Assembly (NCBI RefSeq): GCF_001580015.1
Contig: NZ_LSZQ01000042.1
Span: 34,743 to 98,742, forward strand
DNA: 64,000 bases
Direction of reading: 5' to 3'
Source of the DNA: Cephaloticoccus primus
Lineage (GTDB): Bacteria > Verrucomicrobiota > Verrucomicrobiia > Opitutales > Opitutaceae
A program made the position numbers and the translations under genes. The number at the start of each line of letters is the position of its first letter. Within the stretch, counting starts at the first letter, position 1. Below the pieces are notes generated by a model. It saw only the letters and a list, made by a program, of their open reading frames with translations, did no database searches and was not told where the DNA came from. Below, piece after piece: positions 11,599 to 20,754 of this stretch.

Positions 11599-11857
11599 AA
11601 GCTCTGCGCGCGCTCCAGCTTCTTTCGCTCTCTGGGTGGGGGCATGCTCGCCTGTTTTGGCGTGTGGCGCGTAGGGTCGCCTTGCCAAGGTTTTGAGCCT
11701 GCCAGGCAGATGCTCAGGGCCTTGCGCATTTCCCGCTTTTCTTTGCGGGTGAGCTGCGTTTCCGTCCCGCCGTTTCTTCTGCGCTGAGCGAGAGCCTTTG
11801 TTACATTGCGGCTCTTGTTTGGCGAATGCCCTTACCGCCTCCCCAGTCTCTTCACCC

Positions 11858-13354
11858 ATGCCCCTTGGTAAAACACGGCGCTTTCGTGCCTCCCTGAACT
11901 TGGCCCTGCCCTTGAGCTTGCTTATGCCTACCGCCCTTTTCTCAGCCGCGTCCGTTGTGCCGGAAGCGGAATTTCCGCTTGGCCGTCTGGAGTTACCGGA
12001 AACGCGCACGACGCGAGAGATTCGCCCGGGCGTGACGCATGTGCATGTGGAGCGGGGCCATCATGTGGAGGGGCAGGAGGGGGGCCATTGGGCGATTTTT
12101 TCGGGTTCGCTCAATAATGCGGCTGCGATTTCCGGACTGCGCGAGTGTTTCCAGAAAGCGGGGCTCAAGGTACACGAGGATCGTTTTCAAGCTCCGCGTG
12201 GTGGGGAGGCGTATTCGGTGCTTTCGGCGGGCGGGTTTCGCAGCAAAGCGGAGGCAGCAGCAGCGCTCGCGCAGCTCGATTGCAGCGGCAGCTTGCAGGT
12301 GCAGCACCGAGCCGCGCTCGGCGGTTGGGTGTACGGGCCGTGGACGCTGGACGTGATCGTTATCGACCCAGCCCTTTACAAAGGGACGCTGATCTCGGCG
12401 CGGCGGCCCGGAGTTTCTGTTGTTTCGGAAATCGCTCGCGCGCACCAAGCGCCTGTCGCCATCAACGGGAGCTTCTTTCACGGCTATCCGCCCCCGGGCA
12501 CCGAGCCAACCCAGCTCGCGAGCTCCAGCGGCATTTCGATCATCCGCGGCGAGTGGTATAACGAGCCCGACGACGGGGCGGTTCTCTTTGTCGAAAATAC
12601 TGGCGCGGGCGTGAAGGCGTGGATCAGCCAGCCGCACGGCGAGCTGCCTCTTCCGCAGCTTAAGTGGCTGGGCAGCGGCGAGACCGTGACACTCACCGGC
12701 ATTAACCGGATGCCGCGAAAAGGGGACGAGCTCATCGCGCTGCGACCAGAGATTTACGAGCACTCGAAGCGTTTTGGCTCCGTCGCCGCCGATGTGCTCG
12801 TGCTGCGCTTGAGCAAAAGCGGTGAGCTCTCGCGCGCGAACGAGGAAAGGGGCGCGGCTTCCCGGTCGTCTGATGCCGGCGATCTGATACTGCTCGGCGC
12901 GGGCAAGTGGCGGGCGAAACTGGAAGCGGCGCTCGCGGCGCGCGAGCGTATGGCGCTCGACTTGCGCGTGCCCGGGCGGCCCGAGCTCAGCGCCTTTCGC
13001 GGCGGCCCGATTTTGATCAAGAATGGCGAGCCCGTCTTGGCGGATCGGCGGGATGTTCGCTACGCGCGTACGGCAGCCGGTATTGATGCCGCGGGTAAGA
13101 TTTACCTGATCACAATCGACTCCGACCGTTACGACCCACCCGCCCCGCCGGCTGACGGCAGCTTGGGCAGCGTAGGTGCGAAGCTCTCGGAGCTGCGCAA
13201 CGTCATGCAGTTTCTCGGCGCGACCGACGCGATCAACCTGGATGGCGGCGGCGTTATGGTGATTGAGGGCGAGCTCGCGAGCCGCCCCGTTGATCCGATC
13301 AGCGGCCAGATACGCGAACGCCGCTACCTCGACGTGCTTTTGCTGTTGGATTGA
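11858..13354 (+). CDS. Exported phosphodiester-glycosidase-family (NAGPA/DUF2233) protein, paralog 1
   Basis: This 498-aa product has a signal peptide (basic start, LNLALPLSLLMPTALFSAAS). A SPOR-like region of about 60 residues follows (FQKAGLKVHEDRF through GGFRSKAEAAAALAQ), then the NAGPA domain. Domain hallmarks are VVSEIARAHQAPVAINGSFF, RVPGRPELSAFRGGPILI, RTAAGIDAAGKIYLITID and AINLDGGG. NAGPA enzymes cleave GlcNAc-1-phosphodiesters; bacterial homologs are exported and poorly characterised. Compared with paralog 2, two codons are missing just after LDGGG, so the Ser-Thr of the signature is lost (GGGVMVI versus GGGSTVMVI). It stands in tandem with paralog 2, 116 bp apart. The start at 11858 was chosen to give the signal peptide. 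Confidence 0.8.
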   Translation: MPLGKTRRFRASLNLALPLSLLMPTALFSAASVVPEAEFPLGRLELPETRTTREIRPGVTHVHVERGHHVEGQEGGHWAIFSGSLNNAAAISGLRECFQKAGLKVHEDRFQAPRGGEAYSVLSAGGFRSKAEAAAALAQLDCSGSLQVQHRAALGGWVYGPWTLDVIVIDPALYKGTLISARRPGVSVVSEIARAHQAPVAINGSFFHGYPPPGTEPTQLASSSGISIIRGEWYNEPDDGAVLFVENTGAGVKAWISQPHGELPLPQLKWLGSGETVTLTGINRMPRKGDELIALRPEIYEHSKRFGSVAADVLVLRLSKSGELSRANEERGAASRSSDAGDLILLGAGKWRAKLEAALAARERMALDLRVPGRPELSAFRGGPILIKNGEPVLADRRDVRYARTAAGIDAAGKIYLITIDSDRYDPPAPPADGSLGSVGAKLSELRNVMQFLGATDAINLDGGGVMVIEGELASRPVDPISGQIRERRYLDVLLLLD

Positions 13355-13470
13355 TAACGCTGCGTGCTGGCTTCTCGTGCGGGCGCCCTCGTACGCAGCC
13401 GTCAACTTTGGTCTCCCCCCCCAGCTCGGATACCCCGATCCCTATCGGGCCTCAATTTCTTCCCCCTGCT

Positions 13471-15006
13471 ATGCTTCTTAAAAAATCCCTTCGTTACTTT
13501 GTGAAACTGAGCCCGCTGCTGGCTGCGCTCTTCGGCGTGGTGGCCACCGCACCGCTATCGACGGCGATGGATCGGGTTTTGCCGGAAGCGGAGCTCCCGC
13601 TCGGCCGCGTGGAGCTGCCTGAAACGCGCACGGCAAAGTTCATTCGCCCCGGCGTTACCTACGTGCATGTGCAGCGCGGGTATCACTTGCCGGGGAATCA
13701 TTGGGTAATCGCGTCGGGCGTGCTGAACGCCGAGATCAGCGAAGAAACTGCCACCGCGCTGCGGGCCTGTTTCGAAAGCGCAGGGCTCGACGTGCGTGAA
13801 GATCGCTTCCAGGCACCGCTCGGCGGGCAGCAGTACTCGATCCTGTCGGCGGGCGAGTTCGCCACCAAGGCCGAGGCGATCGAGGTGCTCGTGCAGCTCG
13901 ACTGCGATGAGGAGCTGCGCGCGGGACTACAGGCGCGGCACCGCGCGTCCTTCGTCAGTTGGGCCAATGGGCCGTGGAATATGAACGTCGTCGTGATCGA
14001 TCCCGCGCAGTTCCACGGAAAGTTGGTCTCGGCCCGCGAGCGCGGCGTCACGGTCACCTCGGAGATTGCTCGCGCGCATAACGCCCCAGTCGCCATCAAC
14101 GCAGGCTTCTTTCACGGCTACATGCGCCCGGGCGTGGTGCCCAACCAACTGCCGTCATCCAGCGGCACCTCAATCGTCCGGGGCGAGTGGTACAACGAGC
14201 CCGACGACGGCCCCGTATTCTTTGTCGAGAACACGGAGGAGGGCGTGAAGGCGTGGGTCGAGCAGCCGCACCTGTCGCCGCCGTTGCCCACGCTCAAGTG
14301 GGTGAGCAGCGGAAAAACCGCACAGCTCACCGGCATTAACCGGATGCCGCGAGGAGGGGACGACCTCGTCGCGCTGCGGCCCGAAATCTACGAGTACGCG
14401 GAGCGCGTCGACTCAGGCGCGGCGGCGGCGGCCCTCGCCGTGCGATTGAGCAAAGTCGGGCTGCTCTCCTTGATCACCCCAAGCACCGCGCGCCCGCTCG
14501 CGGATGACGATCTCGTGCTGCTCGCTACGGGCAAGTGGCGGGCGAAGCTGGCCGCGACAGTCGCTGCGCGCGAACGCGTGGCGCTCGACCTGCGCGTGCC
14601 CGGGCGGCCCGAGCTCAGCGCGTTTCGCGGCGTGCCGATTTTGATCAAGGATGGCGAGCCCGTCTGGGCGGATCGACGGGAGAGCCGCACCTCGCGCACT
14701 GCGGCGGGGATCGCCGCCGATGGGAAAATTTACCTGATCACCATCGACGGCGATCAATACGCCCCTCCTACCTCACCCGCTGCCTCCGCCGAAGGCGGCG
14801 TAGTCAGCGTGGGCGCCAAGATTTCCGAAGTGCGCGACGTCATGCGCTGGCTCGGCGTTGAGAACGCGATCAACCTGGATGGCGGCGGCTCGACCGTGAT
14901 GGTCATCGACGGAGAAGTCGTAAGCAGCCCCTACGAACGCTTCGCCACGGATGGGAATCACCTCATCGAACGCCGAATCCTCGACGCACTTTTGTTGATA
15001 GATTGA
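13471..15006 (+). CDS. Exported phosphodiester-glycosidase-family (NAGPA/DUF2233) protein, paralog 2
   Basis: A 511-aa tandem duplicate of the preceding gene, colinear along its length (PEAELPLGRVELPETRTAKF; APVAINAGFFHGY; GEWYNEPDDGPVFFVENT; INRMPRGGDDLVALRPEIYE). It begins with a signal peptide (KKSLRYFVKLSPLLAALFGVV). A SPOR-like segment (DRFQAPLGGQQYSILSAGEF) precedes the glycosidase domain. The catalytic-region signature NLDGGGSTVMVIDG is intact, unlike in paralogs 1 and 3, making this the best candidate for an active enzyme. The substrate is not predictable; cell-envelope or polysaccharide phosphodiesters are plausible. The pyrimidine-rich leader ends TTCCCCCTGCT. Confidence 0.83.
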   Translation: MLLKKSLRYFVKLSPLLAALFGVVATAPLSTAMDRVLPEAELPLGRVELPETRTAKFIRPGVTYVHVQRGYHLPGNHWVIASGVLNAEISEETATALRACFESAGLDVREDRFQAPLGGQQYSILSAGEFATKAEAIEVLVQLDCDEELRAGLQARHRASFVSWANGPWNMNVVVIDPAQFHGKLVSARERGVTVTSEIARAHNAPVAINAGFFHGYMRPGVVPNQLPSSSGTSIVRGEWYNEPDDGPVFFVENTEEGVKAWVEQPHLSPPLPTLKWVSSGKTAQLTGINRMPRGGDDLVALRPEIYEYAERVDSGAAAAALAVRLSKVGLLSLITPSTARPLADDDLVLLATGKWRAKLAATVAARERVALDLRVPGRPELSAFRGVPILIKDGEPVWADRRESRTSRTAAGIAADGKIYLITIDGDQYAPPTSPAASAEGGVVSVGAKISEVRDVMRWLGVENAINLDGGGSTVMVIDGEVVSSPYERFATDGNHLIERRILDALLLID

Positions 15007-15223
15007 TCGGGCGCGCCGCACCGCACGGGTGGCACAGGCCATTGCTGGCCGTTGCCCCTGCCAGTTTCCCCGCAGTTTGGAATCGCGCTCGTAAACGCCC
15101 TAGGCTCGCCCCGCTTCGTTGATAGGACAGGTAGGGCGGGGAGGGAGCGCGAGCGAAGGGGAGGGGGCTTCGTTTCGATAAAAGAAGTAGCAAAGCCCCA
15201 CCTGCCTTGCTGCTTTCTCCCGG

Positions 15224-16051
15224 ATGCGACTCGCGGTTCTTGGCGATATTCACGGCAACCTCCCTGCTCTCGAAGCGGTGCTCAAAGAGATTGAGCGGCT
15301 CTCGCCCGATCAGCTCCTCGTCTCGGGCGACGTGGTGGACGGCGGGCCCGACTCGGCCCTGTGCTGGGAGCGAGTGAAGTCACTCGGCTGCCCGATCATT
15401 CGCGGAAATCACGAACGCTACGTTTTCGACTACGGCACGCCGCAGGCCGATCCGGTCTTCGCTACAGAGCAATTCGCGCCGCTGCACTACACGGTTGAAA
15501 ACCTGAGCGCGGCCCAGCGTGCCGAGCTCGCTGCGCTGCCGCTTATGTGGGCCTCTGCAGACTGGCCGGGACTGCTCGTCGTCCACGCCTCGCAACGCAG
15601 CGACGCCGACTCCATCTGGCCACACACGCCGAGCGAGATGATTGACCCCATGTTTTCAAAACCCGCTCCGAAACTGATCGTGCGCTCGCACAATCACTTT
15701 TGCTCCACTCGGCAGTGGCGGGGGCGGCGGATTGTGACGACGGGCTCAGTGGGGCTGCCACTCGACGGTCAACCGCGCGCCCAGTTTTGCGTTTTGACCA
15801 AAGGCAGCGCTCGCACACACGCGGTGCGCGTGGAGCACAGGTCGGTCGCCTACGATGTGGGGGCGACCCTGCGCCGCTGTCAGGAAACCGGCTACGCCGC
15901 ACGCGCCGGTGTGCTCGGGCGGATGTTTATGCGCGAAATCGCTACGGGCGCTCCGCAAGTCGTCCCCTTCCTGCGCCATTTCCACAGCCGCCTGAAGGAG
16001 ACGCCCGCACTCACCCTCACTCAAGCCGAGGAAGAGTACCGCAGGCTGTGA
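15224..16051 (+). CDS. Calcineurin-like metallophosphoesterase
   Basis: A 275-aa protein with the metal-ligand series of the superfamily: GDIHGN at residue 7, SGDVVDGGPDS, RGNHERYVF, LLVVHAS and SHNHF. The last replaces the more usual GHTH and keeps both histidines. The MRLAVLGDIHGNL start resembles the YfcE/DR1281-like and ApaH-like group that acts on phosphodiesters or dinucleotides, but the substrate cannot be assigned. It has no signal peptide, so it should be cytoplasmic. It stands alone, convergent with recO; an imperfect GC hairpin (CACCCGCC/GGTGGGTG) lies just past the stop. Confidence 0.85.
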   Translation: MRLAVLGDIHGNLPALEAVLKEIERLSPDQLLVSGDVVDGGPDSALCWERVKSLGCPIIRGNHERYVFDYGTPQADPVFATEQFAPLHYTVENLSAAQRAELAALPLMWASADWPGLLVVHASQRSDADSIWPHTPSEMIDPMFSKPAPKLIVRSHNHFCSTRQWRGRRIVTTGSVGLPLDGQPRAQFCVLTKGSARTHAVRVEHRSVAYDVGATLRRCQETGYAARAGVLGRMFMREIATGAPQVVPFLRHFHSRLKETPALTLTQAEEEYRRL

Positions 16052-16142
16052 GCCACCCGCCTTCCTGGGCGCGCGCTCTGGTGGGTGAGTCGGTTCTTGA
16101 GTGACAGTGCTTCAGCAACTTGCAGCCAAATGCTGCCGCGCC

Positions 16143-16871
16143 CTAATCGACCAATATTTCAGTGTGGGTGCGGAGGTAATCGCAGAGGTGGGCGTGGAGG
16201 GTAGCGACGGTGTCGGTTGGCGGGCTTTGTGTGGCGATGGGCTGGTGAATCAGTTCGCCAGCGAGAGCGCGGAGCTCGGCAGGGAGCGCGGGGAGCCAGT
16301 GCTGGCGCAGCGGGTACCCCTCGTCGCGCGCAAAGCAATAGAGCGCCTTCAGGTGAACGATGTCGGGCCGTCCGCTTGTGGCAAAGGAGCTGAGCGCTTG
16401 GCGCAGGAGCCGCATCGTGCCAGCGCGAACCTCTTCGGGGACGGGGTTGCGGGCGAGCATGGCGGTGAACTCGCAGGCGTGGCGCAGCGTGTCGTAGCTG
16501 CGGGCGATGCCGCTTTCGCGATGCAGCAGGCGGCTTTCCTTGATAAACCAGGACTGCCCTTGGTTGGGGCTCTCGGCCAAGAACTCGGCTTCGTCGAAGA
16601 GATCGAGCGGCGCGAGGCTGGAGCCCTTTATTGAGGTTTTCGCTGCGCGGCGGGGGCTGTTTTGCGCCGCGCCACTGCCCGCGTTTTTCGGGAGTCTTTG
16701 CCACAGATCAAGCTGCCCGTGCTCAGCCGAGAAAACAGTGAGCCCCTGAAACTTTTCCCTCGGCAATCGCTTCACGAGGACGATCCCTTGAGTCTTTAAA
16801 AGCAACCCGGGCACGGCAGGAGGGGTATTGGGTTGGAGCGGTGAGCCGGTAACAGCAGGACGACTTGGCAC
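16143..16871 (-). CDS. recO: DNA repair protein RecO, probable
   Basis: The 242-aa product has an N-terminal OB-fold-like stretch (KTQGIVLVKRLPREKFQGLT, then FSAEHGQLDL) followed by a helical domain (SYDTLRHACEFTAMLARN, RLLRQALSSF). This matches the divergent RecO proteins that load RecA with RecR. A loop of about 25 residues rich in Ala/Ser/Lys (about 62-85) interrupts the OB fold. There are no zinc-binding cysteines. The first start is GTG at 16871; a second GTG at 16814 (just before PGLLLKTQG) would give a more typical N-terminus. Assignment rests on pattern and context, downstream of DUF502 and ybeY. Confidence 0.62.
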   Translation of the reverse strand: MPSRPAVTGSPLQPNTPPAVPGLLLKTQGIVLVKRLPREKFQGLTVFSAEHGQLDLWQRLPKNAGSGAAQNSPRRAAKTSIKGSSLAPLDLFDEAEFLAESPNQGQSWFIKESRLLHRESGIARSYDTLRHACEFTAMLARNPVPEEVRAGTMRLLRQALSSFATSGRPDIVHLKALYCFARDEGYPLRQHWLPALPAELRALAGELIHQPIATQSPPTDTVATLHAHLCDYLRTHTEILVD

Positions 16872-16913
16872 AGGAAATTTCCCGGGTGCGAGCGTACCGC
16901 TCGCACAAGATTT

Positions 16914-17609
16914 TTAAGCCTCTGATTCGCGCGTAGCCGCCACCGGCGCGTCCTTCGGCGGGGGCCAGGGGGGGATGACACTGCCGCCGGAGATGATGAG
17001 CTTCATGCCGTCGGCCACGCTCATTTCGAGCTCCACAATTTCTTCGGGCCGCAGCAGCAGGAGGAAGCCGCTGGTGGGGTTGGGCGTGGTGGGGACGAAG
17101 ACGCTCCAGGGCTCGCCCATACCGGTTTTTACCTGCGGCTCGGCTTGTGATTTACTGGTGAGAAAACCGATCATCCACGAGCCGCGCCGCGGGAACTCTA
17201 CGAGCACGACTTTGCTGAAGAGGTTGCGGTTTTGTACGCCGAAGGTGCCCACGATTTGTTTGACCGTGTTGTAGATCGGCCCTGCACCGGGGATCACGAG
17301 CATGAGTCGCTCGCTGGTGCGGATGAGGAAGCGGGCAAAGACGTGTCGTGAGATGTAGCCGAGCAGGGCGACGAGCAGCAGGACGACGACCGTCGACAGG
17401 ATGTCCCAAAACAGGGTCAGCCCGGGGCGTAACTGGAGCTGCAAGGGGAGCAGGTGGATGAGGAGCGGGCGGGCCCGGCCTCCGACGAGCTCAATGATTT
17501 TGAGCAGGGCCCATAGCGTCACCATCAGTGGCGCGACCAGCACCAGTCCGGTGAAAAATGCATTGCGAAAGGTGACTAGCTTGGGGTGCTCGGTAGAGGA
17601 GTTGGGCAT
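16914..17609 (-). CDS. DUF502 family membrane protein
   Basis: A 231-aa protein with two transmembrane helices (FFTGLVLVAPLMVTLWALL and STVVVLLLVALLGYI). The conserved soluble part contains IPGAGPIYNTVKQIVGTF, VEFPRRGSWMIGFLT, VFVPTTPNPTSGFLLLL and SGGSVIPP. The PTTPNPTSG motif is diagnostic for DUF502, a widespread inner-membrane family with no established function. It follows ybeY on the same strand. The leader is pyrimidine-rich. Confidence 0.9.
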   Translation of the reverse strand: MPNSSTEHPKLVTFRNAFFTGLVLVAPLMVTLWALLKIIELVGGRARPLLIHLLPLQLQLRPGLTLFWDILSTVVVLLLVALLGYISRHVFARFLIRTSERLMLVIPGAGPIYNTVKQIVGTFGVQNRNLFSKVVLVEFPRRGSWMIGFLTSKSQAEPQVKTGMGEPWSVFVPTTPNPTSGFLLLLRPEEIVELEMSVADGMKLIISGGSVIPPWPPPKDAPVAATRESEA

Positions 17610-17732
17610 GGCTGGGAGAGCGTAGAGATCTCGCTTACCCTGCTCTCCCGCGCAAAGCTATTTGGCGCGGTGACGGGCGGGAGATCGCAGGGGCGGAGGA
17701 CGTGGCCCGCGGCCCACCGGCGCGTCGTACGC

Positions 17733-18221
17733 CTAAGCGGTGAGCGAAAAACGGGGCCGCAGGCCCGCGTCTGCGAGCGCGCGCATGGCGCGTTTCTCGG
17801 CGGCGCGCATTTGGCGTTTTAGTGCGGGCTGGAGGTCGTCGTAGCCCGCCAGGTGCAGCCAGCCGTGGACGAGGTACAGCGTGAGTTCCTCCGAAAAATC
17901 CCTACCTTGCGACTGCGCGTAGTCGGCGGCGCGGTCTGCCGAGACGCAGATCTCGCCCGCAGTGCCGAGCTCGGGCGTGCCCTCAAAGGTGATGACATCC
18001 GTCGGCGTGGGGTCGTCCAGAAAATCGGCGTGGAGCTGGGCGAGTGCCGGATCGGTCATGAAAACGATCGACAGTTCGCCGCCCGGGACGCCTTCGCGAA
18101 AGGTGCCCTTGGTCGAGGCCGCCACGGCGTCCAGCGTGCTGATAACGCGGCGCACTGCCGCGCGGTCGAGCCGCAGCGCGGGGTGTTGGTTGGCAATGCT
18201 GATCGGGCGGGGGCGGCTCAC
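17733..18221 (-). CDS. ybeY: Endoribonuclease YbeY (rRNA maturation factor)
   Basis: A 162-aa single-domain metallo-RNase involved in 16S rRNA 3' maturation and ribosome quality control. FLDDPTPTDVITFEG and GEICVSADRA are typical. The zinc signature reads VHGWLHLAGYDD: the first two His ligands are present, but the third, normally His, is Asp. That substitution is seen in some lineages and could still bind metal. The ATG overlaps the stop of the pgpH-like gene (ATGA). The order phoH, pgpH, ybeY is conserved in many bacteria. Confidence 0.93.
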   Translation of the reverse strand: MSRPRPISIANQHPALRLDRAAVRRVISTLDAVAASTKGTFREGVPGGELSIVFMTDPALAQLHADFLDDPTPTDVITFEGTPELGTAGEICVSADRAADYAQSQGRDFSEELTLYLVHGWLHLAGYDDLQPALKRQMRAAEKRAMRALADAGLRPRFSLTA

Positions 18222-20647
18222 GGCTTGGCGGGCTTGTCGGTGCTGGGGTACTCGATGCGCGAGTGCAGCATGTTGATCATGCTGTGCGAGAAGCTCTCCT
18301 TGACGACGCTCAGCTCGGCAAAGGTGAGCGAGGATTCGTCGAGCTGGCCGGTCTCGACGCGCTCGCTGATGACGGAGTCGATCAGCTCGTTGATGTGCTG
18401 CGGGGTGAGCTGGCGCAGGCTGCGCGAGGCGGCCTCGATCCCGTCGGCCAGCGAGATGATCGCGCTTTCCTTAAAACTGGGGAGCGGCCCGTCGTAGCGG
18501 TAGGTGCTCTCGGCGACCGCTGCGGGCGCGATGCCCGGGAGGTGTGCGGTGTTGTTTGCCGCGGCGTTGCTGTTTTGTGTGCGCTCGCGCTCGCGGTGGT
18601 AGAAGTAACGGATCAGCGAAGTGCCGTGGTGCTCGCGGATGACGTCGATGATCGGTCGCGGCAGGTGGTGCTTGCGGGCGATATCGACGCCTTCCTTGAC
18701 GTGGCTTTTGATGATGAGCGCGGAGAGCGAGGGGTTGTTTTCATCGTGCGGGTTTTCGCCGCCGCGCTGGTTTTCGATAAAGTACTCGGGCATCACCGTC
18801 TTGCCGATGTCGTGGTACAGCGCGCAAACGCGGGCGAGCAGTCCGTTGGCACCGATGGCAGTCGAGGCGGTTTCCGAGAGCTGGGCGACGACGAGCGAGT
18901 GGTGGTAGGTGCCGGGCGCTTCGAGCTGCATTTTGCGCAGCAGCGGGTGATTGTAGTCGGTGAGCTCCAGCAGCGTGATGTTTGTGGTGCGCTTGAATAG
19001 CGTTTCAAAAATCGGCAGCAGGCCGACGACGAGGATGCCGGTCGTCACGCCCGAGGCGAGGCCGACGCCAAACTGCTTGAGCAAGGTCGCCGCCGGAAAC
19101 TGCTCGGCATAGCCCACGAGCAGCGCGAACAGCGCAATCGCCAGTCCGCCGAAGCCTGCCGCGCGGACCACCTGGCTGCGCCGCCGCACGTCCTGGCAGG
19201 AGAAAATCGCGACGGTGGAGGCGAGGAAGGTCACCACCAGAAGGTCGAGCCGGTTGCCATAAATCAGCCCCGTGAAGATCGAGATAAACAGGGCCATGAA
19301 AATGGCTGAGCCCGCATCGATGAGGATGGCGAGGATCAGCGGCGCAAAGGCCGATGGCGCGATGTAGGGCAGGGTAGAGGCCCAGTCGCTGTTGGCCGCG
19401 AAGAAGTCCATCTCGGCCAGCGAGAAGACGAGCCGCACGAGCGCGATGTTGAGGATGACGACGAGCGCGAGCAGCCCCAGGCGGCCATTGCTCTGGAAAG
19501 TTTCGCGGTCTTCGAGCCGCACGTAGAAGACGCTGGCGAGCACCATCGCGAGGACGAGGAGCACGCGGCCAAAGAGCTGCATGCGCTCGTCGAGCTCGCC
19601 TGCGCCGCTCTCGCGCAGGGCTTGGCGGTGCGCCATGAGCATCTCGTACTGCTCGGGGCTGACGCGCATGTCGGGCTCAATGATCGTCTCGCCGCGAGAG
19701 ACTTCCACAGTCACTGGCTTCAGGTTGGCAAGTGTCTCGCGCTGGCGCTCGCTCGTGGCTTCGCGGTCGAAAACGAGATTGGGCCGGACGCCGTGGCGCA
19801 GCAGCCGGAACAGCGCGACTTGCGCGGCGCGCGGCACGTCTTCGCCCGAAAGGTTGAGCCGCAGGTAGGTAAGCGCCTGTTCCTGGGACTGGATCCGGCG
19901 GGTCGTGACGCTGTCCCCCGGGCCCGCGATCTGGATCAGCGGGACGCTGCCTTCCTGTTGCTGCGTGGAGCCCGAGCTGAGGCTGCCGTCGTGGACGCCG
20001 TCGGCGTAAATCTGGGCGAGCGTGTCGAGCCCCGCCTGGAGGAGGGCGCCGCGCCGCTCGGCCGAGGGCACCTGGGCGAGCAGGGTTTTAAAATCATCGA
20101 GCTGGGCGCGGTAAGGCCCGGCTGCATTAAACGCCTGAAACGCGAGCGCGAGCGAATCGCCGACCGTGGGTTTCCCGGCGGCTTCGGCGGGCGCGTTTTT
20201 CGGATCAAGGGGAGTGCCCGCATCCGCATGGGCTTCGGCAGCAGTAGAGGCTTCTCCGCCCGCCTGTGCCTGGAGCTCGACCGTGCGCGCGTGCAGCGTG
20301 CGCAGCGCTTCTTCAAAGGTGTGCAGCGCAGCCGAATCGAGCCGGTAGACCGGTGGCACGCGCTCCAGCACTTGCTCTTGGGCAGCCGCAGTACGCAGCG
20401 CGCTTTCGTACGAAAAGGGCACCGTGGCGGCGATACGGACGGTAGCGATTTGCCCTTGGAGGACGGGCAGGTGCGCGGTGTTTAGCCCTGCGGAGCTGAT
20501 CGCGACAATGGCCGCGATCGTCGTGAAAAAGATGAGCGCGGTAACGATCCGGCTGCCCTCCAGAAAGACCATGAAGGCGGTGGGCTCGGCCCGCCGTCGA
20601 TGTCGGCGCAGGCCGAGGAGTGTTTTGATGCGGTTGGTAAAAGACAT
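18218..20647 (-). CDS. 7TM-HD (PgpH-type) cyclic-di-AMP phosphodiesterase family protein
   Basis: An 809-aa membrane phosphohydrolase. It has one N-terminal helix (VTALIFFTTIAAIVAISSA), then a large extracytoplasmic 7TMR-HDED region to about residue 360 with an Ala-rich insert near 130-165. A seven-helix block follows, then a C-terminal HD domain. HD residues are visible in APGTYHHSLVVAQLSE, ALYHDIGK, SHVKEGVDIARKHHLP and SLADGIEAASRSL. PgpH homologs in Firmicutes hydrolyse c-di-AMP, but the substrate here is inferred. It lies between phoH and ybeY, in the classic phoH-yqfF-ybeY arrangement. Confidence 0.9.
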   Translation of the reverse strand: MSFTNRIKTLLGLRRHRRRAEPTAFMVFLEGSRIVTALIFFTTIAAIVAISSAGLNTAHLPVLQGQIATVRIAATVPFSYESALRTAAAQEQVLERVPPVYRLDSAALHTFEEALRTLHARTVELQAQAGGEASTAAEAHADAGTPLDPKNAPAEAAGKPTVGDSLALAFQAFNAAGPYRAQLDDFKTLLAQVPSAERRGALLQAGLDTLAQIYADGVHDGSLSSGSTQQQEGSVPLIQIAGPGDSVTTRRIQSQEQALTYLRLNLSGEDVPRAAQVALFRLLRHGVRPNLVFDREATSERQRETLANLKPVTVEVSRGETIIEPDMRVSPEQYEMLMAHRQALRESGAGELDERMQLFGRVLLVLAMVLASVFYVRLEDRETFQSNGRLGLLALVVILNIALVRLVFSLAEMDFFAANSDWASTLPYIAPSAFAPLILAILIDAGSAIFMALFISIFTGLIYGNRLDLLVVTFLASTVAIFSCQDVRRRSQVVRAAGFGGLAIALFALLVGYAEQFPAATLLKQFGVGLASGVTTGILVVGLLPIFETLFKRTTNITLLELTDYNHPLLRKMQLEAPGTYHHSLVVAQLSETASTAIGANGLLARVCALYHDIGKTVMPEYFIENQRGGENPHDENNPSLSALIIKSHVKEGVDIARKHHLPRPIIDVIREHHGTSLIRYFYHRERERTQNSNAAANNTAHLPGIAPAAVAESTYRYDGPLPSFKESAIISLADGIEAASRSLRQLTPQHINELIDSVISERVETGQLDESSLTFAELSVVKESFSHSMINMLHSRIEYPSTDKPAKP

Positions 20648-20754
20648 GGTATCGCGGTGGTAGCCTATTGTTCGCTATGGACGCGCGGAGTGCTGCGTGT
20701 GTTCGAAGGGCGTTTGCGAGTGTGCGGCGGGGTAGGGTGTGACCTGCTTTTCAG

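Noticed and set aside
11505..11729. Reverse-strand ORF downstream of xylB with a Lys/Arg-rich peptide
   Set aside because: It overlaps the xylB 3' end antisense, has no recognisable domain and no good start context. The Lys-rich stretch covers only about 40 residues.
15020..15120. Possible degraded fourth copy of the palindromic element (CACAGGCCATTG shared with B)
   Set aside because: Only about 12 bases match and no paired arms are present; this is within chance for GC-rich DNA.
18263..19000. Long open frames opposite pgpH, icd, lepA, hrpB and other genes
   Set aside because: They are mirror frames of strong genes in GC-rich DNA. Their translations are Arg/Gly/Ala-rich with no family motif, whereas the opposite strand encodes recognisable enzymes.
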